This document shows positions 1 to 9,911 of a DNA stretch of 64,000 bases, piece by piece; the first letter of the stretch is position 1; each line of letters opens with the position of its first letter. The position numbers and the translations under genes are program-made. The notes beneath the pieces were generated by a model. That model searched no databases, was not told the origin of the DNA, and worked only from the letters and a program-made list of their open reading frames with translations. Origin of the DNA: CAVVAL01 sp963742725 (GTDB taxonomy: Bacteria > Actinomycetota > Actinomycetes > Mycobacteriales > Cryptosporangiaceae); contig CAVUMX010000004.1 in the NCBI GenBank assembly GCA_963742725.1, positions 434,001-498,000 of the forward strand, in the 5' to 3' direction.

Positions 1-1564
1 GCGCGGCGAGGCGTGCTGCGCTGATGACGGTGGATGGCGCATAGAGGTCCTTCGCATGCCAGAGGGGTTCATACGTTGGTGGGCTGTCGTGGGTGCAGAG
101 GTGCTGGGCGCCGGAGGTTGCCGCGTGCTCGATCGCCTGTGCCAACGCCGTGTCGAAGCCGACTGTGTCCGCAGCCACGAGGAGGATCTGTACCGCGTAT
201 GACGTCTCCTCGATCGTCCCGCTCCATCGCCCCCATGAACCGTCGGCGCGTCGGGTATCGAGAACCCATCGTGACGCGGACTCGATCGCGCAGCGCGCAC
301 GCGCATCGCCGCATGCAGCGAATGCGGCGACGCAGCACGCCGTTGCGTAATACGGCGAAGCATGCCACTTGTCTGACCAGTTGCCATCCGCGCACTGCAT
401 TTCGAGCAGCCAATCGGTCGTCATGCTCATGGCGGACCGGAGGCGAGGCCGGGCTCGCGGCCGCGACTTGAGAAACACGGCGAATGCTTCGAGCACGTGC
501 GCGTTGGTGCTGACAGACGGAGTGCGCTCATCGGGAAAGCAGGTGAAGTAGCCGTCAGTGCGGTACCGCATCAGCACAGCCGGATCGTGTGCCCGGCCGT
601 GACGCGCCAGTGCACTGAGAATCGCAGCGGTATCGTCGGCGTCGGCCGGAATGCCAGGACCTGCCGGGGCACCGTCCACATCGAGGCTTGCTTCGAGCCG
701 ATCGAGCAGGATTGGTGGGGTCTCGTAGTTGATCTGGCCTAGCGCGAGCGAGTTCAGCACCCATGCAGCCTCGAAGTAGGTGATCGGCACTACGGCAGGG
801 ACCGTGCCGTTACCGCGTGCTTGAACTTGCTCCAGATATCGGACGGACGCGGCGGCGGTGGGGTGCTCGAGATCTGCTGCTGGCCCCAGCCAGCTTGCGG
901 TCGCAGACGGAGAGCCTGCCACGGCGCCACCGGATGGGCGTATGAACTCGGCGGACACTGCGTGTGGGCCGAAGGCTTCGAGTGCGGCCCATGTCTTGTC
1001 TGGCAGTGGTATGCCGTGGTCAAGGCGCGCGATGAACGCCTTGTACAAACCCGGATCGAGTGTCTTCGGAACGATCAGCCTTGAGCCCAACCAGTGGCTG
1101 GGTACGGAGACTGGGGTCACCAATGCAAGCGAATCCAGTGTGGCGTTAATGGCTTGAACGAGAGCAGGAACAAGGAACTCCACGGCGATGGTGTCTGGTG
1201 TGGACACGACGGGACGGCCGAACAGGTCCCGCAACGCCATGAGGCCGGCGTCGACGGCTTGGACGGCGCGGACCCTGCTGTGGAGGTCTCCCGCGCGACG
1301 TACCTCCGTGAGGAGGGCTTCGGTCGCGCTTAGCGTGGGAACGATCGTGTAGCCGCCCGGTCCGCCCCACGTTCCGTTCGCTGACTGATGAGACAGTAGA
1401 TAGTCGAGCCGGGCGGTGTGGCCTGGCAGCCAAGGAGTGTGTGACATCAGGCGCGCCGTGTCGTACACGGATGCGGAGACCTGTCCCTGGCTGTCGTCGA
1501 GAACTTGTGTAAGCAGGCGCGTGGCGTCAGAGAACGAGGGCAGGCGCTTCGGGCATTCGGCCAT
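1..1564 (-). CDS. Class II diterpene cyclase (copalyl/labdadienyl diphosphate synthase-like), C-terminus cut by window edge
   Basis: An uninterrupted frame of 521 codons reads leftward from an ATG at 1564 and leaves the window without a stop. The protein has the class II diterpene cyclase acid motif DADDTA (D308, D310, D311), which protonates geranylgeranyl diphosphate in bacterial and plant copalyl-type cyclases. An SVYDTARLM segment near residue 33 matches the conserved SxYDTA block of this family. QW-like repeats (QSANGTWG, QCADGNW, RRADGSWG) are the usual alpha-barrel signatures. Family members are about 500-530 residues, so little is missing. The role would be first-step cyclisation in diterpenoid biosynthesis; product and partner class I synthase are unknown. 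Codon use (many A/T third positions) is unlike most of the window, suggesting transfer. GGAAGG lies about 8 bases before the ATG. Confidence 0.85.
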   Translation of the reverse strand, partial: MAECPKRLPSFSDATRLLTQVLDDSQGQVSASVYDTARLMSHTPWLPGHTARLDYLLSHQSANGTWGGPGGYTIVPTLSATEALLTEVRRAGDLHSRVRAVQAVDAGLMALRDLFGRPVVSTPDTIAVEFLVPALVQAINATLDSLALVTPVSVPSHWLGSRLIVPKTLDPGLYKAFIARLDHGIPLPDKTWAALEAFGPHAVSAEFIRPSGGAVAGSPSATASWLGPAADLEHPTAAASVRYLEQVQARGNGTVPAVVPITYFEAAWVLNSLALGQINYETPPILLDRLEASLDVDGAPAGPGIPADADDTAAILSALARHGRAHDPAVLMRYRTDGYFTCFPDERTPSVSTNAHVLEAFAVFLKSRPRARPRLRSAMSMTTDWLLEMQCADGNWSDKWHASPYYATACCVAAFAACGDARARCAIESASRWVLDTRRADGSWGRWSGTIEETSYAVQILLVAADTVGFDTALAQAIEHAATSGAQHLCTHDSPPTYEPLWHAKDLYAPSTVISAARLAA

Positions 1565-1862
1565 GACGGTGGGCCTTCCATCGGCAGCGAATGGTCTAAA
1601 CCTGCGCCCCCGTGGCGGCTGAGACGCTAGCAGTCGGCCGGACTGTCCTCAATAGATCGCCGCGTACCCTGGGACATCGCCCGAACGGCCGACTGAGTCG
1701 ACCGAAACGATTGAGAAGCAGTGGTCGCCACTGCTACGGTCCCCGTTGGCACTTGGGTCAAATCGGGAGTTGTGCCGCCGCCTCTGCAGGTGGCTGGCCG
1801 CTGGTCCTGGTGCTTCACACTCTGTTCGCGTCTGGCTCTAGTTCTCTGTTAGGACGAGGTGC
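1565..1862. promoter_or_regulatory. Divergent promoter region between cyclase and conservon
   Basis: This 298-base gene-free stretch separates two divergent start codons. It holds an inverted repeat at 1717-1735 with 8-base arms (AGCAGTGG / CCACTGCT) around TCG, a plausible operator or short hairpin. No convincing -35/-10 pair could be assigned by eye. Confidence 0.4.
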
Positions 1863-4151
1863 ATGAGTTCCCGCAGCTCAAGTTTGCGGATCAAGGTCAT
1901 AGCGATGCTCGCTTCGCTCGTTGCCTTGTGGGCATTCGCAGCGACTGTGACCCTTCGGGAAGGACTCAACCTTCTCTGGGTCAGCACCACGGCGGAAGAG
2001 GTCGGTAAACCCGCGGATACGTTGGTGGCGGAGTTACAGACCGAACGCCGCTTGTCCTTGGTCTATCTCGGCGGCAGCACAGCGGCACAGCGTGCGGCGC
2101 TTGTCGACCAGCGCAAGGTCACAGACCAGGCCGTCGTGAAGTTCCGCGAACGCGCGGGTAGCTCAGCGGTTGAGTCGACTGCCTCAACCGAGCTGGAGCA
2201 GCGGCTCGGTGAGACCTTTGGTCTGCTGGACAGCATCGATCAGATGCGTGACGCCGTTGACGGCAGGCGGCTTGAGCGAGGCAGTGCGGCAGGTCTCTTC
2301 AACGAGCGCATCGACGCGGTGTTCCGCATCTACGGCGCCCTTGCAACCTTGGACGATCCGGATCTCGCGAAGGCGTCCCGGACACTTGTCGCGCTGAGTA
2401 GGGCACGCGAGGTGCTCTCTCAGCAGGATGCGCTACTGGCGGGCGTGCTGGCGGATAACCGCCGATTCACGCCCGCAGAGCACGCGAAATTCGTGGAACT
2501 TGGCGGCACACAGCGCTTTCTTTACGCGGAGGCCTCTACCGAGCTTGCCGACGACGAACGCGAGCGATACGTCCGCGTCGTGACCGGCGAAGAGTTCGCC
2601 CAGTTCCGTGCGTTGGAAGAGAGGGCTGCGAACGCCCGGCCCGGCGCGGTTGTCGCGGTCGATGCAGTCGGCTGGCAGTCGGCGGCCACCGCGGTAATCA
2701 AGAGTCAGCAGGAGTTCGCCCTGAGCTCGGCGGACGCGCTCGTCGAGCAGGCGACACCCGCGGTTATCTGGGTGTTGGTGCGGTTGCTGCTGGCTGGTGG
2801 GCTCGGTCTTATCGCGGTCATCGCGTCCATTGTGGTGTCGATCACGACGGCGCGGTCTCTCGTCCGCCAGTTGGAGAAGTTGCGGAACGCGGCGCGTGAC
2901 CTGGCCAACGAGCGCCTTCCGCGCGTCGTCGAGCGGCTGCGGCGCGGCGAAGAGGTCGACATCGAGGCGGAGGCTCCACCGCTGGAGTTCGGCACGGACG
3001 AGATCGGCCAGGTCGGCCGGGCCTTCAACGAGGTGCAGGCCACGGCGGTCCGGGCGGCCGTCGAGCAGGCCGAGTTGCGCCAGGGCGTCCGGGACGTGTT
3101 CCTGAGCCTCGCCCGCCGCAGCCAGGCGCTCGTCCACCGGCAGCTGAGCCTGCTGGACTCGATGGAGCGCAAGGAGACGGTCCCGGAGGAGCTGGAGCAG
3201 CTGTTCCGCGTCGACCACCTGGCCACGCGCATGCGGCGCAACGCGGAGAACCTCATCGTCCTCTCCGGCGCGGTGCCCGGGCGTGGGTGGCGCAACCCGA
3301 TCCCGATCGTGGACGTGGTCCGCGGCGCGGTCGCCGAGGTGGAGGAGTACGAGCGGGTCACCGTGGCGCCGGTCGGATCGTCGGCGCTCGCCGGCCGGTC
3401 CGTCGGTGACGTCATCCACCTGCTCGCCGAGCTGATCGAGAACGCGCTGTCGTTCTCCCCTCCGCACACCATGGTCAACGTCAGCGGGCAGCTCGTCGGC
3501 ACCGGTTTCGCCGTCGAGATCGAGGACCGCGGCCTCGGCATGAGCGCCGAAGACATCGAGGCGGCGAACGAGCAGCTGGAGAACCCGCCCGAGTTCAACC
3601 TGAGCAGCACCGCCCGTCTCGGCCTGTACGTCGTCGGCCGCCTCGCGGAACGGCACAAGGTCAGGGTCCGCCTGCGCAGCTCGCCGTACGGCGGCGTCAC
3701 CGCCGTCGTGCTCATCCCGACGAGCCTCATCATCGGCGACGCGGACACGCCGACCAGGCCCCGCGGGAGCGGTGAGGTGGAGGAGACCGTCGCCATCGAC
3801 CGCGCCCAGATCGCCGCACCCAAACGCACCCCCACGACCCGCGACCGCTCGGCGCAGCGCGCGTTGACGTCGATCCCCGCGGTCGAACAGGCCCCCGCGA
3901 AGACGCCCCCGCCCTACGGATCCGGCCGGTCGGACAAGCCCAAGGTCAAGACCCCGTCCGGGCTGCCGCGCAGGGTCAGGCAGGCCAGCCTCGCCGCGCC
4001 GCTGCGCCAGGAACCCGAGGTGGAGGCGCCGTCGGCGGAGGCCGACGCGCGTCCGCCGGAGGAAGTTCGCCGGATGATGTCGTCCTATCAGCGTGGAACC
4101 GAGCAAGCGCGCACGGAAGCCGGCACACCGGCGCCCGACGAAGACCAGTGA
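1863..4151 (+). CDS. cvnA: Conservon sensor histidine kinase-like protein CvnA with NIT sensor domain
   Basis: 762 residues. The order is transmembrane helix 1 (about 12-30), an extracytoplasmic helical nitrate/nitrite-sensing (NIT)-type domain, transmembrane helix 2 (about 300-327), a HAMP region, then a HATPase domain with N-box (IENALSFSPPH near 523) and G-box (DRGLGMS near 555), and a Pro/Ala-rich disordered tail from about 630. Conservon kinases are thought to control the downstream GTPase rather than a classical response regulator. cvnB overlaps its 3' end by 4 bases. A rare TTA leucine codon sits at 2034-2036. The first ~320 codons use A/T-ending codons freely, whereas the rest is almost all G/C-ending, so the gene looks chimeric. 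There is no strong Shine-Dalgarno; the ATG is the only good start before the first membrane helix. Confidence 0.9.
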   Translation: MSSRSSSLRIKVIAMLASLVALWAFAATVTLREGLNLLWVSTTAEEVGKPADTLVAELQTERRLSLVYLGGSTAAQRAALVDQRKVTDQAVVKFRERAGSSAVESTASTELEQRLGETFGLLDSIDQMRDAVDGRRLERGSAAGLFNERIDAVFRIYGALATLDDPDLAKASRTLVALSRAREVLSQQDALLAGVLADNRRFTPAEHAKFVELGGTQRFLYAEASTELADDERERYVRVVTGEEFAQFRALEERAANARPGAVVAVDAVGWQSAATAVIKSQQEFALSSADALVEQATPAVIWVLVRLLLAGGLGLIAVIASIVVSITTARSLVRQLEKLRNAARDLANERLPRVVERLRRGEEVDIEAEAPPLEFGTDEIGQVGRAFNEVQATAVRAAVEQAELRQGVRDVFLSLARRSQALVHRQLSLLDSMERKETVPEELEQLFRVDHLATRMRRNAENLIVLSGAVPGRGWRNPIPIVDVVRGAVAEVEEYERVTVAPVGSSALAGRSVGDVIHLLAELIENALSFSPPHTMVNVSGQLVGTGFAVEIEDRGLGMSAEDIEAANEQLENPPEFNLSSTARLGLYVVGRLAERHKVRVRLRSSPYGGVTAVVLIPTSLIIGDADTPTRPRGSGEVEETVAIDRAQIAAPKRTPTTRDRSAQRALTSIPAVEQAPAKTPPPYGSGRSDKPKVKTPSGLPRRVRQASLAAPLRQEPEVEAPSAEADARPPEEVRRMMSSYQRGTEQARTEAGTPAPDEDQ

Positions 4152-4585
4152 GGACTACGGCAGTGGTAGACAAGGCAACGTCCGTCAACGACCTGAACTG
4201 GCTCCTGGACGACCTGGTCGCCCGGGTCGAACAGGCACGGCAGGCCGTGGTTCTGTCCGCCGACGGCCTGCTCATCGCCGGTTCGCAGGGCATGAGCAGA
4301 GAAGACGCCGAACACCTGTCGGCCGTGGCGTCCGGGTTCCAGAGCCTGGCCCGCGGTGCCGGACGGCACTTCAACGGCGGCGCCGTCCGGCAGACGATCA
4401 TCGAGATGGAGTCGGCGTTCATGTTCGTCACGGCGGCCGGGCACGGCGCCTGCCTCGCCGTCCTCAGCTCCGAGGACGCCGACATGGGCCTGATCGCCTA
4501 CGAGATGGCGATGCTCGTGACCAGAGTCGGCCAGTACCTGTCGACGCCGGCCCGAACGGCCGCTGCCCAGCTCGCGGGGGGTTGA
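4148..4585 (+). CDS. cvnB: Conservon roadblock/LC7 protein CvnB
   Basis: 145 residues forming a single roadblock/LC7 domain (LNWLLDDLVARVEQ start, then VVLSADGLLIAGS). In conservons and MglB-like systems this domain modulates the partner Ras-like GTPase and assembles at the membrane with the kinase. It starts with GTG (or the in-frame ATG-like options are absent) at 4148, inside the stop region of cvnA, so translation is coupled. The next gene begins 5 bases after its stop. Length and position are typical for the family. Confidence 0.9.
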   Translation: MRTTAVVDKATSVNDLNWLLDDLVARVEQARQAVVLSADGLLIAGSQGMSREDAEHLSAVASGFQSLARGAGRHFNGGAVRQTIIEMESAFMFVTAAGHGACLAVLSSEDADMGLIAYEMAMLVTRVGQYLSTPARTAAAQLAGG

Positions 4586-4590
4586 TTGAC

Positions 4591-4959
4591 GTGCCCGAGA
4601 ACCAGTGGCTCGACGAGGACGCCGGCCCGGTCGTCCGCCCGTACGCGATGACGCGCGGCCGCACCCGTCCCAGCAGCGGCGAGTTCGACCTGATCGCGCT
4701 CATCGTCGCGATCCAGCCGGTCAGCGCCATATCCGCCGAGCTGGGTCCGGAACAGGTCACGATCATCGAGCTGTGCCAGCACCCGACGTCCGTCGCAGAG
4801 ATCTCGGCGCATCTGGACCTGCCGGTCGGCATCGTCCGGGTGCTGCTCGGTGACCTGCTCGACAGCGGCTTCATCCTCACCCGCGAGCCGAGGCGTCTCA
4901 TGCACTCGCCCGGCGAGCCCGTGCTCAAGGCGGTGATCAATGGACTCCGCTCGCTCTGA
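4591..4959 (+). CDS. cvnC: Conservon DUF742 protein CvnC
   Basis: 122 residues starting at GTG 4591, chosen because the frame's earlier starts lie inside cvnB and the usual DUF742 N-terminus (short acidic stretch then VRPYAMTRGRT) begins here. The C-terminal half looks like a winged helix (TSVAEISAHLDLPVGIVRVLLGDLLDSG). DUF742 proteins are the third invariant conservon component; their biochemical role is not settled. Overlaps cvnD by 20 bases. Confidence 0.88.
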   Translation: MPENQWLDEDAGPVVRPYAMTRGRTRPSSGEFDLIALIVAIQPVSAISAELGPEQVTIIELCQHPTSVAEISAHLDLPVGIVRVLLGDLLDSGFILTREPRRLMHSPGEPVLKAVINGLRSL

Positions 4960-5536
4960 GGACGGCGCTGACGTCCCCCTCGCGATCAAGATCCTCGTCG
5001 CGGGCGGGTTCGGCGCGGGCAAGACGACGCTGGTCGGCGCGATCAGCGAGATCCGCCCGCTGCGCACCGAGGAACTGCTCACCGAGCAGAGCGTCGGTGT
5101 GGACGACACGTTCGGGGTGGAGGCCAAGACCACCACGACCGTCGCGATGGACTTCGGCCGCATCTCGCTCAGCGACGAACTCGTCCTGTACCTGTTCGGC
5201 ACGCCCGGCCAGGACCGGTTCTGGTTCGTCTGGGACGAGCTGGCGCTGGGCGCCGTCGGAGCCGTCGTCCTGGCCGACACGCGCCGGCTGGCCACCTGTT
5301 TCCAGTCCGTCGACTACTTCGAGCGGCGCGGCACGCCGTTCATCGTCGCGGTGAACAACTTCGACGGCGCTCCCCGGTACGGCAGCGAGGAGGTCCGCCA
5401 CGCCCTGGACCTCGACGGCGAGGTGCCGGTGGTGTTCTGCGACGCGCGCGAGAAGGAGGACGTGAAGGAGGTCCTGATCTCGCTCGTCGAGCACGTCATG
5501 GCAACAGCTCCCGGCGAGCCCGTACCCGCCGTGTAA
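4940..5536 (+). CDS. cvnD: Conservon Ras-like small GTPase CvnD
   Basis: 198 residues. P-loop GGFGAGKTTL (about 22-31), a TTTTVAMDFG switch I region, the G3 motif GTPGQDRFW and VNNFD in place of NKxD identify an MglA-like/Cvn GTPase. It is the output switch of the conservon and probably cycles between the membrane complex and cytosol. ATG at 4940 overlaps the end of cvnC. Only 12 bases separate it from uraH, so the purine genes downstream may be read from the same transcript, although no functional link is known. Confidence 0.9.
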   Translation: MDSARSEDGADVPLAIKILVAGGFGAGKTTLVGAISEIRPLRTEELLTEQSVGVDDTFGVEAKTTTTVAMDFGRISLSDELVLYLFGTPGQDRFWFVWDELALGAVGAVVLADTRRLATCFQSVDYFERRGTPFIVAVNNFDGAPRYGSEEVRHALDLDGEVPVVFCDAREKEDVKEVLISLVEHVMATAPGEPVPAV

Positions 5537-5548
5537 GACTCAGGCACG

Positions 5549-5854
<306 letters not shown>

Positions 5855-5856
5855 CG

Positions 5857-7397
<1,541 letters not shown>

Positions 7398-7401
<4 letters not shown>

Positions 7402-8597
7402 GACCCGACTTCGAGGCGGCGCTGGGCCGCCTGGACGCGCTCGACGCCGAACGGGCCCGGCGCTACCCGGGTGACGCGGGCACCCGCCAGCCGGTCCACA
7501 CCTGTTACGTGCCAGCCGGTGCCCTGACCGAGGACACGCCCCGCAGGTGGGGCGACGAAGCGCTGGCGCTGCTCGCGACGCACGTCCCCGACGAGCTGGC
7601 CGCCGACCCGGAGCTGCGGGACCTGGTCGAAGCCAAGCTGCGGCGCGAGCCGGTAGAAGACCTGCGCATCGACTTCGAGGACGGGTACGGCGCGCCGGAC
7701 GACGCCGTCGAGGACGCCGATGCCCTCCGCGCGGCCCGGCACGCGCTGGCGTGGGAGCCGGCGCCGCCCTGGTTCGGGCTGCGCGTCAAGTCGTTCGATA
7801 CCCCGCGGCTCCGGGCCCGCAGCGTCCGCACGCTGGACATCGTCCTCACCGAGCTGGCCGGCCGTGTCCCGCTGATCACGTTTCCCAAGGTCACGGACGT
7901 CGTCCAGGTCGAGGTGTTCGTCGAGATCCTGGCGCTCCTGGAGCAGCGGCTGGGGCTCGCCGCCGGTGCGCTGCGGTTCGAGATCCAGGTCGAAACCCCA
8001 CAGGCGGTTCTGGACGGGACCGGCCGGCTGGCGTTGCCGTCCTGGATCGCGGCGGGGGAGGGCCGGGTCAGCGGCCTGCACTTCGGGACGTACGACTACA
8101 CGGCGGGCGTGGGGCTGGGCGCCGCCGACCAGCATCTCGCCCACGGAGCCTGTGACTTCGCCCGGCACGTCATGCAGGTGGCCGCCGCCGAGACGGGCGT
8201 GCGGATCAGCGACGGTTCGAGCAACGTCCTGCCGGTCGGCGACGCGGTGCCGCACGCCTGGCGTACGCACTACGCGCTGGTGCGGCGGTCCCTGTCGCAC
8301 GGCTTCTACCAGGGCTGGGACCTTCACCCCGGCCAGCTCGTCACCCGGTACGCGGCGGTCTACGCGCATTTCCGCGAGGGCGCCGAGGCGGAGGGCGTGC
8401 GGCTGCGGGCCTACGTCGAGCGGGCCGGCGGGGCCATCGCGGACGAGCCGGCGACCGCCCAGGCGCTGTCACGGTCGCTGCTCCGGGCGGTCGACTGCGG
8501 CGCGCTCACGGCCGCCCGGATCGCCGGCCTGACCAGCCTGGACATCGCCCAGCTCCGCCGCCTCGCCCGGCGGATTCCGCTTGATGCCGGCGACTAG
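7398..8597 (+). CDS. DUF6986 / HpcH-HpaI aldolase-like protein
   Basis: 399 residues starting at GTG 7398 within the malate synthase stop. The protein resembles the metal-dependent HpcH/HpaI and citrate-lyase-beta superfamily: LRIDFEDGYG supplies acidic metal ligands, followed by LITFPKV, a FEIQVETPQAVL strand and GLHFGTYDYTAGVG. No reaction has been demonstrated for DUF6986 as far as I know. Being translationally coupled to malate synthase and sitting within a ureide-degradation locus, it probably acts on glyoxylate, ureidoglycolate or a related C-C or C-N adduct; this is inference. A conventional ureidoglycolate lyase is not present in the window. Confidence 0.75.
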
Positions 8598-8607
8598 GCT
8601 TCCCGGC

Positions 8608-9057
8608 GTGAAAGACGATCTGCTCCAACCCACTGTGCAGGCGTTACCCACCACCGGCGGCAAGCCGTGGCGCGTCATGTCGCAGGGGTACGTGGCGTTC
8701 TTCGGCGGCGTGATCGCCGGCACCGTGATCGCGTTCCTCAACGCGGGTCGTCTCGGCGCGGCGCCGCGCCAGCGCTGGCTCGTGGCCGGCGTCGGCGTCG
8801 CCGGGCTCGCGATCGTGATACCGCTGGCCGTCGTCCTCTACGACGCTGACACGTCCGGCACGACCCGGCTGGTGTCCCGTGTCGTGGCCGTGTTGGCGTG
8901 CCTCGTGCAGGCGTGGCTGCTCCGCACGCTCGACCGGGCGTTCCAGATCCGCGACGGCGAGTACGGCTCGCTGTGGAAGGCCGGCATCGCCGCCGTCATC
9001 GGCTGCGGCCTGGCCGAGGCGTTCCTCCTGGCCGCCGTCATCCGGGCGGTCGCATGA
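8608..9057 (+). CDS. Small four-helix membrane protein
   Basis: 149 residues from GTG 8608; upstream in-frame starts at 8581 overlap the preceding gene and would add only a short tail. Four hydrophobic helices are visible (VAFFGGVIAGTVIAFL, WLVAGVGVAGLAIVIPLAV, a VVAVLACLVQAWLL helix, and AGIAAVIGCGLAEAFLLAAV). No family was recognised. It overlaps the next gene by 4 bases (ATGA) and probably forms a functional block with the TPR membrane protein and AAA+ ATPase downstream. Confidence 0.7.
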   Translation: MKDDLLQPTVQALPTTGGKPWRVMSQGYVAFFGGVIAGTVIAFLNAGRLGAAPRQRWLVAGVGVAGLAIVIPLAVVLYDADTSGTTRLVSRVVAVLACLVQAWLLRTLDRAFQIRDGEYGSLWKAGIAAVIGCGLAEAFLLAAVIRAVA

Positions 9058-9911
9058 ACGCGGGCCTGGATCTCGCCCGGCACTGGATGACGCTCGGCCG
9101 GCCCGACCAGGTGCTCGAACAGCTCGGGAAGTTGCCCGGCGACGCCGCGATGACGCACGAGGCGTTCGTCCTGCGGGCGGCGGCGCTCCACGATCTCGGC
9201 CGGCACCAGGAGGCGGTCGCGGCGGCGGACGCCGGCCTCGGCCAGGTCGGTCCGGAGCCGCAGCTGCTGGCGCTCCTGGGCATGTCGCGCCAGGAACTCG
9301 GCCAGTACGCCGAGGCCGAGGCCGCACTGCTCGACGGGTTGGCGCTGGCCCCGACCAGCAGCTTCCTGCTGTGCGCGTACGCGCGGCTGTGCCTGGCGGT
9401 CGGTCAGGCGGACAAGGCGTCGCGGCTCGTCGAGCGCGCCGCGAGCTACGACCCCGAGGATGACGTCGTGGCGCAGACCCGCGTCCTCGTGGCGTTCGCC
9501 CGGGGTGACGACAATGAGGCGGTCCGTCGCGGCCGTGACGCGCTCCGGATCAGCCCGGACGACGGCAACAGCCACGCGCTGTACGGGCTCGCGCTGGCGA
9601 ACCAGGGCAACATGAAGGCGGCGGCCACGTCGTACCGGCGCGCGGCGGCGTCCGACCCGACGAACGCCGATCTGGTCGAGGCCGCCCGCGAAACGCGGCT
9701 GGCGGTCCATCCGCTGATGTGGCCGCTGCGGCCGATGATCAAGTTCGGACCGTTGCCCGTGTGGCTCGGCGCGGTCGCCGTGATGATGGGTCTCCGCGTC
9801 GCCGGCCTGCCGGCGCTGGCCGGCGTCCTCGGCCTGCTTTGGCTCACGTACTGCATCTACTCGTGGGTGGTGCCGCCGCTGCTGCGCCGCTGGATCCGGA
9901 GGCACCGATGA
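9054..9911 (+). CDS. TPR-repeat protein with C-terminal membrane anchor
   Basis: 285 residues from ATG 9054. Several tetratricopeptide-like helical pairs fill residues 1-215 (for example HDLGRHQEAVAAADAGL and ALANQGNMKAAATSYRRA). A hydrophobic hairpin near 240-275 (VWLGAVAVMMGLRVAGL, then VLGLLWLTYCIYSWVV) anchors the C-terminus. TPR arrays act as protein docking scaffolds; the partner is plausibly the AAA+ ATPase encoded immediately after it with a 4-base overlap. Function otherwise unknown. Confidence 0.75.
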   Translation: MNAGLDLARHWMTLGRPDQVLEQLGKLPGDAAMTHEAFVLRAAALHDLGRHQEAVAAADAGLGQVGPEPQLLALLGMSRQELGQYAEAEAALLDGLALAPTSSFLLCAYARLCLAVGQADKASRLVERAASYDPEDDVVAQTRVLVAFARGDDNEAVRRGRDALRISPDDGNSHALYGLALANQGNMKAAATSYRRAAASDPTNADLVEAARETRLAVHPLMWPLRPMIKFGPLPVWLGAVAVMMGLRVAGLPALAGVLGLLWLTYCIYSWVVPPLLRRWIRRHR

